From contig NZ_CP018049.1 of assembly GCF_002934065.1 (NCBI RefSeq), positions 4,772,501 to 4,836,500 on the forward strand: DNA of 64,000 nucleotides, in the 5' to 3' direction. Shown piece after piece: positions 26,770 to 34,926 of the stretch (position 1 is the stretch's first letter; each line of letters opens with the position of its first letter). This stretch comes from Pseudomonas orientalis (GTDB taxonomy: Bacteria; Pseudomonadota; Gammaproteobacteria; Pseudomonadales; Pseudomonadaceae). The translations under genes and the position numbers were made by a program. The notes beneath the pieces were generated by a model. The model had not been told where the DNA came from, ran no database searches, and saw only the letters and a program-made list of their open reading frames with translations.

Positions 26770-27777
26770 TTACCAGGCCACACCAAAACCTGCGGTGTAG
26801 CGGGTCTTGCTCAAGCTGCTGTCGGAGTCGCCGCTGATGACATCGCGCTCAGCCTTGAGATTGAGCGACGCCCATTCGGTGACTTTGTAGCGCAGGCCCA
26901 TCTCGGCATCCAGGGAGTACTCGGCCGGACCGTCCAGCGGCTTGCCCAGCTCGCCGTTGGTGAAGAACTCAACGGTCTTGCCCACCAGGTAGCGGTTGTA
27001 GTTCCACTTCATGGCCAGGGAATAGAAGTTGTCCTTGCCGCCATCGGCGTATTCGTAGTCGGTGCGGTTGACCAGCGAGCCGAGGGAGAACGCGCCCAGT
27101 TCATCGTCCCAGAACTGATAGCCAGGGCCCGTACCGACGGTGCGCTGGCGTGCCAGGTCTTCGACCTTGTCACGTTTGTAGGTCAGGCGGCCCTGCCAGA
27201 ACCAGTGTTCGGTGAAAAAGCGGTCCAGGTCATATTCCAGGGCCCAGTTGTCGGTGGTGGTGACGTCGTCCTGGAACTCGCGGTTGTATTCGCCCTTGCC
27301 CGTGTGGCGCCACTGCCCGTGACGGGCCGAGGTCTTGAAGTCGATGTCGTAGTCGTTGGTGTCTTTGTCGGCGCGCTTGTAGTCCAGTGCCAGGTCGATG
27401 TTGCCCTTCCACACCAGATCCTCGATCACAGGCTTGGGCTTGAGGATCTGCTGGATGCTGGCCAACTCCACGGTCTTGGGCGCTTCGCCATTGGCCAGTA
27501 CGACTTTGCCATCCTCGGCAGGCTTGAGTGACTTGGCCTTTTCCCCGTTATAGGCGTCCTGTTTGACCAGCAACTCCTGATCGCTCTCCAGGGTTTTCAC
27601 CTGTTTCCAGTCCACCGGGATCGCCCCGCCGTAGCTGGTCTGGATCAGCAGCTTGCCGCCGTCGAAGACTTTGATCTTGCCGGTCAGGCGGTCACCGTTC
27701 TTCAACCAGACGGTATCGGCGAGCAAGGGCGTGGAAGCACTGAGGACAGCAAGGCACAGCAGGGTTCTGGACAACAT
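26770..27777 (-). CDS. DUF481 outer-membrane-type protein (YdiY-like)
   Basis: 335 aa from ATG 27777. A signal peptide (cleavage near LLADT) is followed by an N-terminal small domain (VWLKNGDRLTGKI) and a C-terminal region of alternating amphipathic strands rich in aromatic residues, ending TRYTAGFGVAW, consistent with a beta-barrel. It resembles YdiY/DUF481 salt-induced proteins of unknown function. It is monocistronic and divergent from the alkyltransferase-like gene. An upstream in-frame extension of 23 codons would cover the promoter region and is not favoured. Confidence 0.85.
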   Translation of the reverse strand: MLSRTLLCLAVLSASTPLLADTVWLKNGDRLTGKIKVFDGGKLLIQTSYGGAIPVDWKQVKTLESDQELLVKQDAYNGEKAKSLKPAEDGKVVLANGEAPKTVELASIQQILKPKPVIEDLVWKGNIDLALDYKRADKDTNDYDIDFKTSARHGQWRHTGKGEYNREFQDDVTTTDNWALEYDLDRFFTEHWFWQGRLTYKRDKVEDLARQRTVGTGPGYQFWDDELGAFSLGSLVNRTDYEYADGGKDNFYSLAMKWNYNRYLVGKTVEFFTNGELGKPLDGPAEYSLDAEMGLRYKVTEWASLNLKAERDVISGDSDSSLSKTRYTAGFGVAW

Positions 27778-27930
27778 AAGCAGATACGGGGCTCGAGGTT
27801 GGCGAAAAGAAGACGCTATCGTGTTAGATAGCCTGAACTGACTCAACTATTTATATTGAGTTCAATGATCAACCCCAAGTTTACAGACGTTTCTCACAAA
27901 ACACCGACGTTCTCAACGGATAGCCTCACA

Positions 27931-28284
27931 GTGACTGAACCCGCCGACACCCCGCAAAGCCCCGCCGACATGCGCCGCACCGCGCTTTACCTGACGTTGG
28001 CGCAAGTGCCGCAGGGCTGCGTGATCAGTTACGGCGAGTTGGCGCACCTGGCAGGCCTGGGGCGCGCCGCGCGCTGGGTGGGGCGTATCTTGAGCCAGCT
28101 TCCCGCAGACACTCGATTGCCCTGGCACCGGGTGCTGGGTGCCGGTGGTCGGATAAGCCTGCCGCCGGGCAGTGCGTCCGGTGACGAGCAACGTGCGCGT
28201 TTACGCAGCGAAGGCGTCACTATCCTGAACAATCGTGTTGATATTCAGCGTCATGGCTGGCGCCCGGTAGAGCACAGCGGTTAG
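27931..28284 (+). CDS. Alkyltransferase-like protein (ATL, MGMT family)
   Basis: 117 aa from GTG 27931; an ATG at 27970 is the alternative. The MGMT DNA-binding fold is clear (YLTLAQVPQGCVISYGELA, GRAARWVG, then ILSQLP). The catalytic PCHRV motif reads PWHRVL with Trp at about residue 65, so it cannot accept alkyl groups. ATL proteins bind O6-alkylguanine and hand the lesion to nucleotide excision repair (established for the family). Confidence 0.88.
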   Translation: MTEPADTPQSPADMRRTALYLTLAQVPQGCVISYGELAHLAGLGRAARWVGRILSQLPADTRLPWHRVLGAGGRISLPPGSASGDEQRARLRSEGVTILNNRVDIQRHGWRPVEHSG

Positions 28285-28327
28285 AGTGCGCGCTTTGTTT
28301 CCGCAAATCTGAGGCAGACTCCAGCCC

Positions 28328-29860
28328 ATGCCCCGTAAAACCTGGCGCGCCGCGCTCGCCGCCTATGCCAGTCCCTCGACGTTAGTGCTGTTGTTGCTCG
28401 GTTTCGCTGCCGGCCTGCCTTATATGTTGGTGTTCTCGACGCTGTCCGTGTGGCTGCGCGAAGCCGGCGTTGCCCGCGAGACCATCGGTTATGCAAGCCT
28501 GATCGGGCTGGCCTACGCCTTCAAATGGGTCTGGTCGCCGCTGCTCGACCAATGGCGCCTGCCATTGCTCGGAAAACTCGGGCGCCGACGTTCCTGGCTG
28601 GTGCTCGCCCAGTCGCTGGTGATCCTCGGATTGATCGGCATGGGCTTTTGTGACCCGCAAAAACACTTGTCCTGGCTGATCGCCATTGCCGTCGTCGTGG
28701 CCTTCGCGTCGGCCACCCAGGACATCGCCGTCGATGCCTATCGCCTGGAAATCGCCGACGACAGCCGCCAGGCGGCGCTGGCTGCCAGTTATATGTCCGG
28801 TTATCGCATCGCCGCCCTGCTCGCCACGGCCGGTGCGCTGTTCTTTGCCGAGGGCTTCGGTTCCACCGGTTTCAACTATAAACATTCGGCCTGGACCGGC
28901 ACCTATGTGCTGTTCGGCGTGCTGATGGTCCCGGCGCTGCTCACCACGCTGTTCATGCGCGAACCCAACGTGCCGCTGCGCACCCAGTTGCAGGCCGGGC
29001 GCTACAGCTTCGCGCATCAGCTGGTGTCGGTGTTCGTGCTGATCGTGCTGCTGGTGTCGGTGCCGGCGATGTTTACCCAGCTGTACAACACTGACTTCGC
29101 CAGCGTGCTGTTCCAGGGCGTGAGCCTGTGGGAATTGCTGATGGAAGACCGCGCGTTCCTGCGCGCAATCCTTTATATCCTGCTTACCGCGCTATGCCTC
29201 TCGGCCATGGGCCGGCGCGGCCTGGCACCGGTGCTGACACCGGTCAACGACTTTATCCTGCGCTACCGCTGGCAGGCGTTGCTGCTGCTGGGACTGATCG
29301 CCACTTATCGCATGTCCGACACCGTCATGGGCGTGATGGCCAACGTGTTCTATATCGACCAGGGTTTTACCAAGGACCAGATCGCCGGGGTCAGCAAGAT
29401 CTTCGGCCTGATCATGACCCTGGTCGGCGCCGGCATGGGTGGCCTGTTGATCGTGCGGTTCGGGATCCTGCCGATCCTGTTCATCGGCGGCGTGGCCTCG
29501 GCCGGCACCAATCTGTTGTTCGTGATGCTCGCCGACATGGGCCCCGACCTGCAGATGCTGATCGTCACCATTTCCCTGGATAACTTCAGCTCGGGCCTGG
29601 CCACCTCGGCGTTTGTCGCCTACCTGTCGAGCCTGACCAACCTCAAGTTCTCCGCCACCCAATACGCCCTGCTCAGCTCGATCATGCTGTTGCTGCCGCG
29701 CCTGATCGGCGGGTATTCGGGGGTGATGGTGGAGAAGTTCGGTTATCACAACTTCTTTATGATCACCTGCATGATGGGGGTGCCGACGCTGTTCCTGATT
29801 GCGCTGCACTGGTTCCAGGAAAACCGGCGCGCCCGGTTGACCCCCCCTGCAGAAGACTGA
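28328..29860 (+). CDS. ampG: Muropeptide permease AmpG (MFS)
   Basis: 510 aa with about 14 hydrophobic segments. The N-terminal LGFAAGLPYMLVFSTLSVWLRE and ATQDIAVDAYRLEI motifs are characteristic of AmpG. It imports anhydromuropeptides (GlcNAc-1,6-anhydroMurNAc peptides) for cell-wall recycling, and through them influences AmpR/AmpC beta-lactamase induction in Pseudomonas (established). It starts 43 bp after the ATL gene and ends at a REPIN. Confidence 0.93.
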   Translation: MPRKTWRAALAAYASPSTLVLLLLGFAAGLPYMLVFSTLSVWLREAGVARETIGYASLIGLAYAFKWVWSPLLDQWRLPLLGKLGRRRSWLVLAQSLVILGLIGMGFCDPQKHLSWLIAIAVVVAFASATQDIAVDAYRLEIADDSRQAALAASYMSGYRIAALLATAGALFFAEGFGSTGFNYKHSAWTGTYVLFGVLMVPALLTTLFMREPNVPLRTQLQAGRYSFAHQLVSVFVLIVLLVSVPAMFTQLYNTDFASVLFQGVSLWELLMEDRAFLRAILYILLTALCLSAMGRRGLAPVLTPVNDFILRYRWQALLLLGLIATYRMSDTVMGVMANVFYIDQGFTKDQIAGVSKIFGLIMTLVGAGMGGLLIVRFGILPILFIGGVASAGTNLLFVMLADMGPDLQMLIVTISLDNFSSGLATSAFVAYLSSLTNLKFSATQYALLSSIMLLLPRLIGGYSGVMVEKFGYHNFFMITCMMGVPTLFLIALHWFQENRRARLTPPAED

Positions 29861-29862
29861 AA

Positions 29863-29951
29863 TGTGGGAGGGGGCTTGCCCCCGATTGCGGTGGAACAGC
29901 CGAGTATCTTGTAGCTGACACATTGCTATCGGGGGCAAGCCCCCTCCCACA
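29863..29951. repeat. REPIN (class 1)
   Basis: An inverted REP pair with a less symmetric inner part (GCGGTGGAACAGC / TAGCTGACACATTGCT). It lies 3 bp after the ampG stop and upstream of proS. Confidence 0.92.
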
Positions 29952-30065
29952 TTTGGATCTCCTACAGTCAGTCAGATCCCCTGCAATGTCACGCCTGTAC
30001 TCCAGCGGCAACCGCCCGTACAATCCCAAGTCATTTCAAGTCCAAGCAACCGACAACGGCCTACC

Positions 30066-31781
30066 ATGCGTACCAGTCAATATTTGCTCGCCACACAGAA
30101 AGAAACGCCTTCCGACGCGGTTGTGATCAGCCATCAGCTGATGCTGCGCGCCGGCATGATCCGCAAACTGGCCTCGGGCCTGTACACCTGGCTGCCCATG
30201 GGCTTGAAGGTGATGCGCAAGGTCGAAGCCATCGTTCGTGAAGAAATGAACGCCGCCGGCTCTCTGGAAGTGTTGATGCCGAGCACCCAACCGGCTGAAC
30301 TGTGGCAGGAATCCGGACGTTGGGAAGAGTACGGCCCCGAGCTGCTGCGCTTCAAGGACCGTCACGGCCGCGATTTCTGCGCCGGCCCGACCCACGAAGA
30401 AGTCATCACCGACCTGATGCGCAACGAGTTGAGCAGCTATAAACAACTGCCGCTGAACCTGTATCAGATCCAGACCAAATTCCGTGATGAAATCCGCCCA
30501 CGCTTCGGTTTGATGCGCGGCCGTGAATTCATCATGAAGGACGCCTATTCGTTCCACGCCGACCAGGCGTCGTTGCAGGCGACCTACGACCGCATGCACC
30601 AGGCCTACTGCAATATCTTCACGCGACTGGGCCTGAAATTCCGCCCGGTTGAAGCGGACAACGGCTCCATCGGCGGTGCCGGCTCCCACGAGTTCCACGT
30701 GCTGGCCGAATCCGGCGAAGACGACATTGCGTTCAGCAATGGTTCGGACTACGCGGCGAACGTCGAAAAAGCCGAAGCCGTACCGCGCGAAACCTCGCGC
30801 CCAGCCCCGGCTGAAGAACTGCGCCTGGTCGATACCCCGGACACCAAGACCATCGCGGCCCTGGTGGAGAAATTCAATCTGCCGATTGAAAAGACCATCA
30901 AGACCCTGATCGTGCACGCCGAAGAAGAAGGCAAGCTGATCGCCCTGGTGATCCGTGGCGACCACGAGCTCAACGAAATCAAGGCGGCCCAGCAACCTGG
31001 CGTGGCCAGCCCGCTGGTCATGGCCAGCGATGCCGAACTGCGCGACGCCATTGGCGCCGGCGCAGGCTCCCTCGGCCCGCTGAACCTGCCGCTGCCGATC
31101 ATCATCGACCGTTCGGTCGAGCTGATGAGCGACTTCGGTATCGGCGCCAACATCGACGACAAGCACTACTTCGGTGTGAACTGGGAGCGCGACCTGCCGG
31201 TGCCGACCGTGGCCGACCTGCGTAACGTCGTGGCCGGCGACCCAAGCCCGGATGGCAAGGGCACCCTGGAGATCAAGCGCGGCATCGAAGTCGGGCACAT
31301 CTTCCAGCTGGGCAACAAGTACAGCAAGGCGATGAAGTGCGAAGTGCTGGGCGAGAACGGCAAGCCGATCACCCTGGACATGGGCTGCTACGGCATTGGC
31401 GTTTCCCGTGTGGTCGCCGCTGCCATCGAGCAGAACAACGACGAGAAAGGCATCATCTGGAGCGACGCCCTGGCGCCGTTCCAGGTGGCGCTGGTGCCGT
31501 TGCGCTATGAAACCGAGCAAGTACGCGAAGCCACCGACAAACTGTATGCCGAACTGACGGCCGCCGGTTTTGAAGTGCTGCTCGATGACCGGGACAAGAA
31601 AACCAGCCCGGGCATCAAGTTCGCCGACATGGAGCTGATTGGCATCCCGCACCGGATCGTGGTCAGTGACCGCGGCCTGGCCGATGGCAATCTGGAATAC
31701 AAGAGCCGGACCGAAGCCGAGGCCCAACCGTTGCCGGTGGCTGACGTGCTGTCTTTCCTTCAGGCGCGTATTCGTCGCTGA
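30066..31781 (+). CDS. proS: Prolyl-tRNA synthetase
   Basis: 571 aa, the long bacterial type. Class II motifs: motif 1 region GLYTWLPMGLKVM, motif 2 FRDEIRPRFGLMRGREF, and motif 3 GCYGIGVSRVVAA. An editing (INS/YbaK-like) domain lies between motifs 2 and 3 (about residues 235-380), which removes Ala-tRNA(Pro). The C-terminal anticodon domain includes LLDDRDKKTSPGIKFAD. An essential housekeeping gene. Confidence 0.98.
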   Translation: MRTSQYLLATQKETPSDAVVISHQLMLRAGMIRKLASGLYTWLPMGLKVMRKVEAIVREEMNAAGSLEVLMPSTQPAELWQESGRWEEYGPELLRFKDRHGRDFCAGPTHEEVITDLMRNELSSYKQLPLNLYQIQTKFRDEIRPRFGLMRGREFIMKDAYSFHADQASLQATYDRMHQAYCNIFTRLGLKFRPVEADNGSIGGAGSHEFHVLAESGEDDIAFSNGSDYAANVEKAEAVPRETSRPAPAEELRLVDTPDTKTIAALVEKFNLPIEKTIKTLIVHAEEEGKLIALVIRGDHELNEIKAAQQPGVASPLVMASDAELRDAIGAGAGSLGPLNLPLPIIIDRSVELMSDFGIGANIDDKHYFGVNWERDLPVPTVADLRNVVAGDPSPDGKGTLEIKRGIEVGHIFQLGNKYSKAMKCEVLGENGKPITLDMGCYGIGVSRVVAAAIEQNNDEKGIIWSDALAPFQVALVPLRYETEQVREATDKLYAELTAAGFEVLLDDRDKKTSPGIKFADMELIGIPHRIVVSDRGLADGNLEYKSRTEAEAQPLPVADVLSFLQARIRR

Positions 31782-31801
31782 AAACCAGATCAAGAGAAGT
31801 C

Positions 31802-32755
31802 ATGTTCAAGCGAAACACCAGAGCCCTGGGGGGCGCCGCCTTGTGCGGCGCCCTGCTGGTCAGCGGCTGCGCCAACCAGATGTCGCAACGCAGTGAGCAC
31901 GAGGAGCGGGTCGAGCGAAAGTTGCTCGACCACAGCCTGCAGATCGATGTCGGCGAACCCAAAGTGCTGGAGCTGCCGCAACGCCGGGTTCGGATTCACG
32001 AACAGAAGACGTTCGAGGTCACCGAATTCGAAGTCACACGGCGTTACGACCGCTACACGCCTTACCAGCCCTGGCGCAAACTCTATGAGATGCCACTGGG
32101 TGCCGTTGCGTTGGTGGCCGGCGCGGGCGCCAATGTGGCGAATATCTTCGCCCTCGGCAACCTGCCTGCGAGCATGACGCGCGATTGGCTGAGCTACGGC
32201 GTGGACGGCATCAACCCGTTCATGAACGTGCAATCCCACGGTCGTGCGCAGCAGAACCTCGCGGCTATCGATGAAGTGCAGCGTGACAAGCGCCTGGAAT
32301 ATTCGAGCCTGCCCTGGAGCGAACGCCCGGTACAGGTCACCGCCGGCAAACAGACCCATGAACTGACCACCGACCGCGACGGCGTGCTGCGCCTGAACCT
32401 GTTGGACAGTCCGTTTGCCGAGCAGGACCTGAACCGCATCACCACCTTGAAGATCAGCGTGGAAGACGGCCAGGACGATGTGCACTCGGATTCGACGCTG
32501 GCGGTCAGCAACACCCTGCGCGGCAAAATGCTGGAAGCCCATGGCCTGATCTATGACGATCTGGAAGACGACGAAGTCAACCAGTGGGTGCACCGGGTCA
32601 AGCGCCTCTCGGAGCTGGGACTGGAAGAAGAAGCCAGCGAACTGGAACAAAGCCTGATTGAACTGACGCGCAACGATCCGGAACTGCAGCAGGAGTTTTT
32701 GCAGGCACTGGCCAAGGATGCGGGGCGACTCGTCGCAGATCCCGGCGCGCGCTGA
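31802..32755 (+). CDS. Hypothetical lipoprotein downstream of proS
   Basis: 317 aa. The signal peptide has the lipobox LLVSGC (Cys at about 23). It is a mostly polar protein with two short hydrophobic stretches (LGAVALVAGAGANVANIFAL) and an acidic C-terminal half (DDLEDDEVNQW, ELGLEEEASELEQSL). I do not recognise a functional domain. The gene begins 20 bp after proS and is probably cotranscribed, a linkage I recall in other Pseudomonas genomes. Confidence 0.8.
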   Translation: MFKRNTRALGGAALCGALLVSGCANQMSQRSEHEERVERKLLDHSLQIDVGEPKVLELPQRRVRIHEQKTFEVTEFEVTRRYDRYTPYQPWRKLYEMPLGAVALVAGAGANVANIFALGNLPASMTRDWLSYGVDGINPFMNVQSHGRAQQNLAAIDEVQRDKRLEYSSLPWSERPVQVTAGKQTHELTTDRDGVLRLNLLDSPFAEQDLNRITTLKISVEDGQDDVHSDSTLAVSNTLRGKMLEAHGLIYDDLEDDEVNQWVHRVKRLSELGLEEEASELEQSLIELTRNDPELQQEFLQALAKDAGRLVADPGAR

Positions 32756-32781
32756 GTTTTCAGACCGTTCAAAGATCCAAA

Positions 32782-32870
32782 TGTGGGAGGGGGCTTGCCC
32801 CCGATAGCGGAGTGTCAGTGTCAGATGTACTGACTGACACACTGCAATCGGGGGCAAGCCCCCTCCCACA
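32782..32870. repeat. REPIN (class 1)
   Basis: An inverted REP pair with inner flanks AGCGGAGTGTCAGTGTCAG / CTGACTGACACACTGCA. It lies between the convergent lipoprotein gene and dinB. Confidence 0.92.
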
Positions 32871-32902
32871 TTTGAATCTCTCACATTTTTTTATCCTGGT
32901 TT

Positions 32903-33961
32903 CTACCAGGAAAACTCGAGCTGTTCGTTACCGCTGCTCAAATCCAGCAACCTCACCCCAATCCCCAACAACCGCACCGGCTTACCCCCACGGTTAAATG
33001 CCTGGGTCATCAGCTGCTCATAACTCTCCAGATCCCGCCCTGCCCCGGCCTGCTCCAGGGTGGTCTGGGTAAAGTCATGAAACTTGACCTTCACGAACGG
33101 CTTGCCTGCCCGGTAGCTGCTATCGATACGCGCCATGCGCCCCGCCAGGGTTTCCAACAGCTCCGGCAGCTTGGCCAGGCAGCTTGAAAGATCCGGCAAG
33201 TCCACATCGTAGGTATTTTCCACACTGATGGATTGTCGCCGGCTGTCGTTCTGCACCACGCGGTCATCGATCCCACGAGCAAGACTCCAGAGACGCTCAC
33301 CGAAACTGCCGAATTCGCGCACCAGCGCCAGCTTGCTCCACGCGCGCAATTGCAGACAATCTTCAATGCCCAGGCGCGCCAGCTTGTCGGCGGTGACCTT
33401 ACCCACCCCATGCAATTTACTCACCCGCAACTGCGAGACGAACTCTTCGACCTGGTCCGGGGTAATCACAAACAGGCCGTTGGGTTTCTTCCAGTCGCTG
33501 GCGATCTTGGCCAGAAACTTGTTGGGCGCAACGCCGGCAGACACGGTGATGTGCAACTGATTGGACACACGCCGGCGAATGTCCTGGGCGATGCGCGTGG
33601 CACTGCCGCCAAAGTGCGGGCTGTCGGAGACGTCGAGGTAGGCTTCATCCAGCGACAACGGCTCGATCAGGTCGGTGTAGTCGCGAAAGATCGTCTGGAT
33701 TTCCTTCGACGCTTCTTTATAGGCATCCATACGCGGCTTGACGATCGTCAGGTCCGGGCACAGCTTCAATGCGTGACGCGATGACATCGCCGAGCGCACC
33801 CCGTAAGCCCGCGCTTCGTAATTGCACGTAGCGATCACCCCGCGCCGGTCCGCCGAGCCACCGACAGCCAGGGGCTTTTGCGCCAGGCTCGGGTCGTCGC
33901 GCATCTCGATGGCGGCGTAGAAGCAATCACAGTCGACGTGGATGATTTTGCGCTGCGTCAT
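32903..33961 (-). CDS. dinB: DNA polymerase IV (Y-family translesion polymerase)
   Basis: 352 aa from ATG 33961. Catalytic motifs are HVDCDCFYAAIE (metal Asp) and PLSLDEAYLDVSD. An HhH-type segment includes LHGVGKVTADKLARLG. The C-terminal little-finger domain lies at about 235-345, but no canonical QL-(S/D)-LF beta-clamp motif is obvious; the end reads GNEQLEFSW, which may serve. It extends mismatched or damaged primer ends. A LexA box about 46 bp upstream places it in the SOS regulon. Confidence 0.95.
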   Translation of the reverse strand: MTQRKIIHVDCDCFYAAIEMRDDPSLAQKPLAVGGSADRRGVIATCNYEARAYGVRSAMSSRHALKLCPDLTIVKPRMDAYKEASKEIQTIFRDYTDLIEPLSLDEAYLDVSDSPHFGGSATRIAQDIRRRVSNQLHITVSAGVAPNKFLAKIASDWKKPNGLFVITPDQVEEFVSQLRVSKLHGVGKVTADKLARLGIEDCLQLRAWSKLALVREFGSFGERLWSLARGIDDRVVQNDSRRQSISVENTYDVDLPDLSSCLAKLPELLETLAGRMARIDSSYRAGKPFVKVKFHDFTQTTLEQAGAGRDLESYEQLMTQAFNRGGKPVRLLGIGVRLLDLSSGNEQLEFSW

Positions 33962-34006
33962 ATAAACGGGGTGTGAACCTACGGGTGGCCAGTATCGCAT
34001 TCACCC

Positions 34007-34022
34007 CTGTATATAGCACCAG
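34007..34022 (-). promoter_or_regulatory. LexA (SOS) box of dinB
   Basis: CTGGTGCTATATACAG on the minus strand fits CTG-N10-CAG, with one half identical to the TATATACAG consensus of Pseudomonas LexA sites. It lies 46 bp upstream of the dinB ATG. Confidence 0.83.
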
Positions 34023-34197
34023 TAGTTTGAATCTTCCGTCTAAGCGGTAGGAAATATCCCAGATGAATTTATTTTCTCAATCGAATTAAGCCTTCCAATA
34101 GAGCTGAAAGCTTGGCCTGACTGGCTCCGCGCCCTTTCGACACCTGCATTTGAGAGCTAACCGATTGAACCACAAGCGCTTTTGTTCGATTTTAGGG

Positions 34198-34225
34198 TTG
34201 ACACACTCGCGTTCCTCTGTACAAT
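34198..34225 (+). promoter_or_regulatory. Sigma-70 promoter of first tRNA-fMet
   Basis: A perfect -35 TTGACA (34198-34203), a 16-bp spacer and -10 TACAAT (34220-34225), 13 bp before the tRNA 5' end. Confidence 0.85.
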
Positions 34226-34238
34226 GCCGACACACAGA

Positions 34239-34315
<77 letters not shown>

Positions 34316-34321
34316 AACGTC

Positions 34322-34354
34322 AAAAAAGGCTACTCGAAAGAGTGGCCTTTTTTG
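34322..34354 (+). terminator. Terminator of tRNA-fMet copy 1
   Basis: The AAAAAAGGCtACTC / GAGTgGCCTTTTTT stem has a GAAA loop and a T run 7 bp after the tRNA CCA end. Confidence 0.9.
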
Positions 34355-34370
34355 TGCGCGCCTGTTTTTA

Positions 34371-34466
34371 CCCCTCCCCTTGCTCGCGAAAGACTCAAGA
34401 CACCGCTGGCTACTGAAGCACTGCGTTATCGTTGACGTTCTTCGCGAGCAAGCTCGCTCCTACAAT
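34371..34466. repeat. Second-type REP pair (GAGCAAGCTCGCTCC family)
   Basis: The right half, TTCGCGAGCAAGCTCGCTCC then TACA, is the other common Pseudomonas REP consensus. An inverted, truncated partner (CCCCTTGCTCGCGAA) lies about 50 bp to the left. It fills the spacer between the two tRNA units. The remainder of 34355-34530 shows no gene. Confidence 0.75.
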
Positions 34467-34530
34467 GGGCGGTGCCAAGGCCTTGATTTTGAATAAAACC
34501 CACTTATTTGAGCCATTGCCGCATTAACGG

Positions 34531-34558
34531 TTGACACCTCGGCGCTGGACTGTAGAAT
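34531..34558 (+). promoter_or_regulatory. Sigma-70 promoter of second tRNA-fMet
   Basis: -35 TTGACA (34531-34536), a 16-bp spacer and -10 TAGAAT (34553-34558), with the same geometry and GGTTGACAC context as copy 1. Confidence 0.82.
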
Positions 34559-34570
34559 GCCGCCCACAGA

Positions 34571-34647
<77 letters not shown>

Positions 34648-34652
34648 AACAT

Positions 34653-34686
34653 CAAAAAAGGCTGCTCGAAAGAGTGGCCTTTTTTG
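34653..34686 (+). terminator. Terminator of tRNA-fMet copy 2
   Basis: The AAAAAAGGCtGCTC / GAGTgGCCTTTTTT stem has a GAAA loop. It differs from the copy 1 terminator by one base, which turns the A-T pair into a G-T wobble. Confidence 0.9.
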
Positions 34687-34926
34687 TATGCGATGAAAAA
34701 GTTCTTCTGAAACAATGGTATGGCATCTTTCATGAAACCGTACACGGTTTGCAGAGTCCATCTCATTGCACGCTATGCTCAATGCTCAAGCGCTACCCTC
34801 TACGACCAATGGCCGCAGTCGCCGCACTCGGTGATCCGCGTTAATATTTGTAATTATTTTGTCCATAGGGATTGGTAACTTGGCTGGATACCCCCATCCT
34901 GTCGCGCACAATCCACGAGGTGATTG

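Noticed and set aside
30036..31793. 585-codon minus-strand frame opposite proS
   Set aside because: Antisense shadow of a complete prolyl-tRNA synthetase gene.
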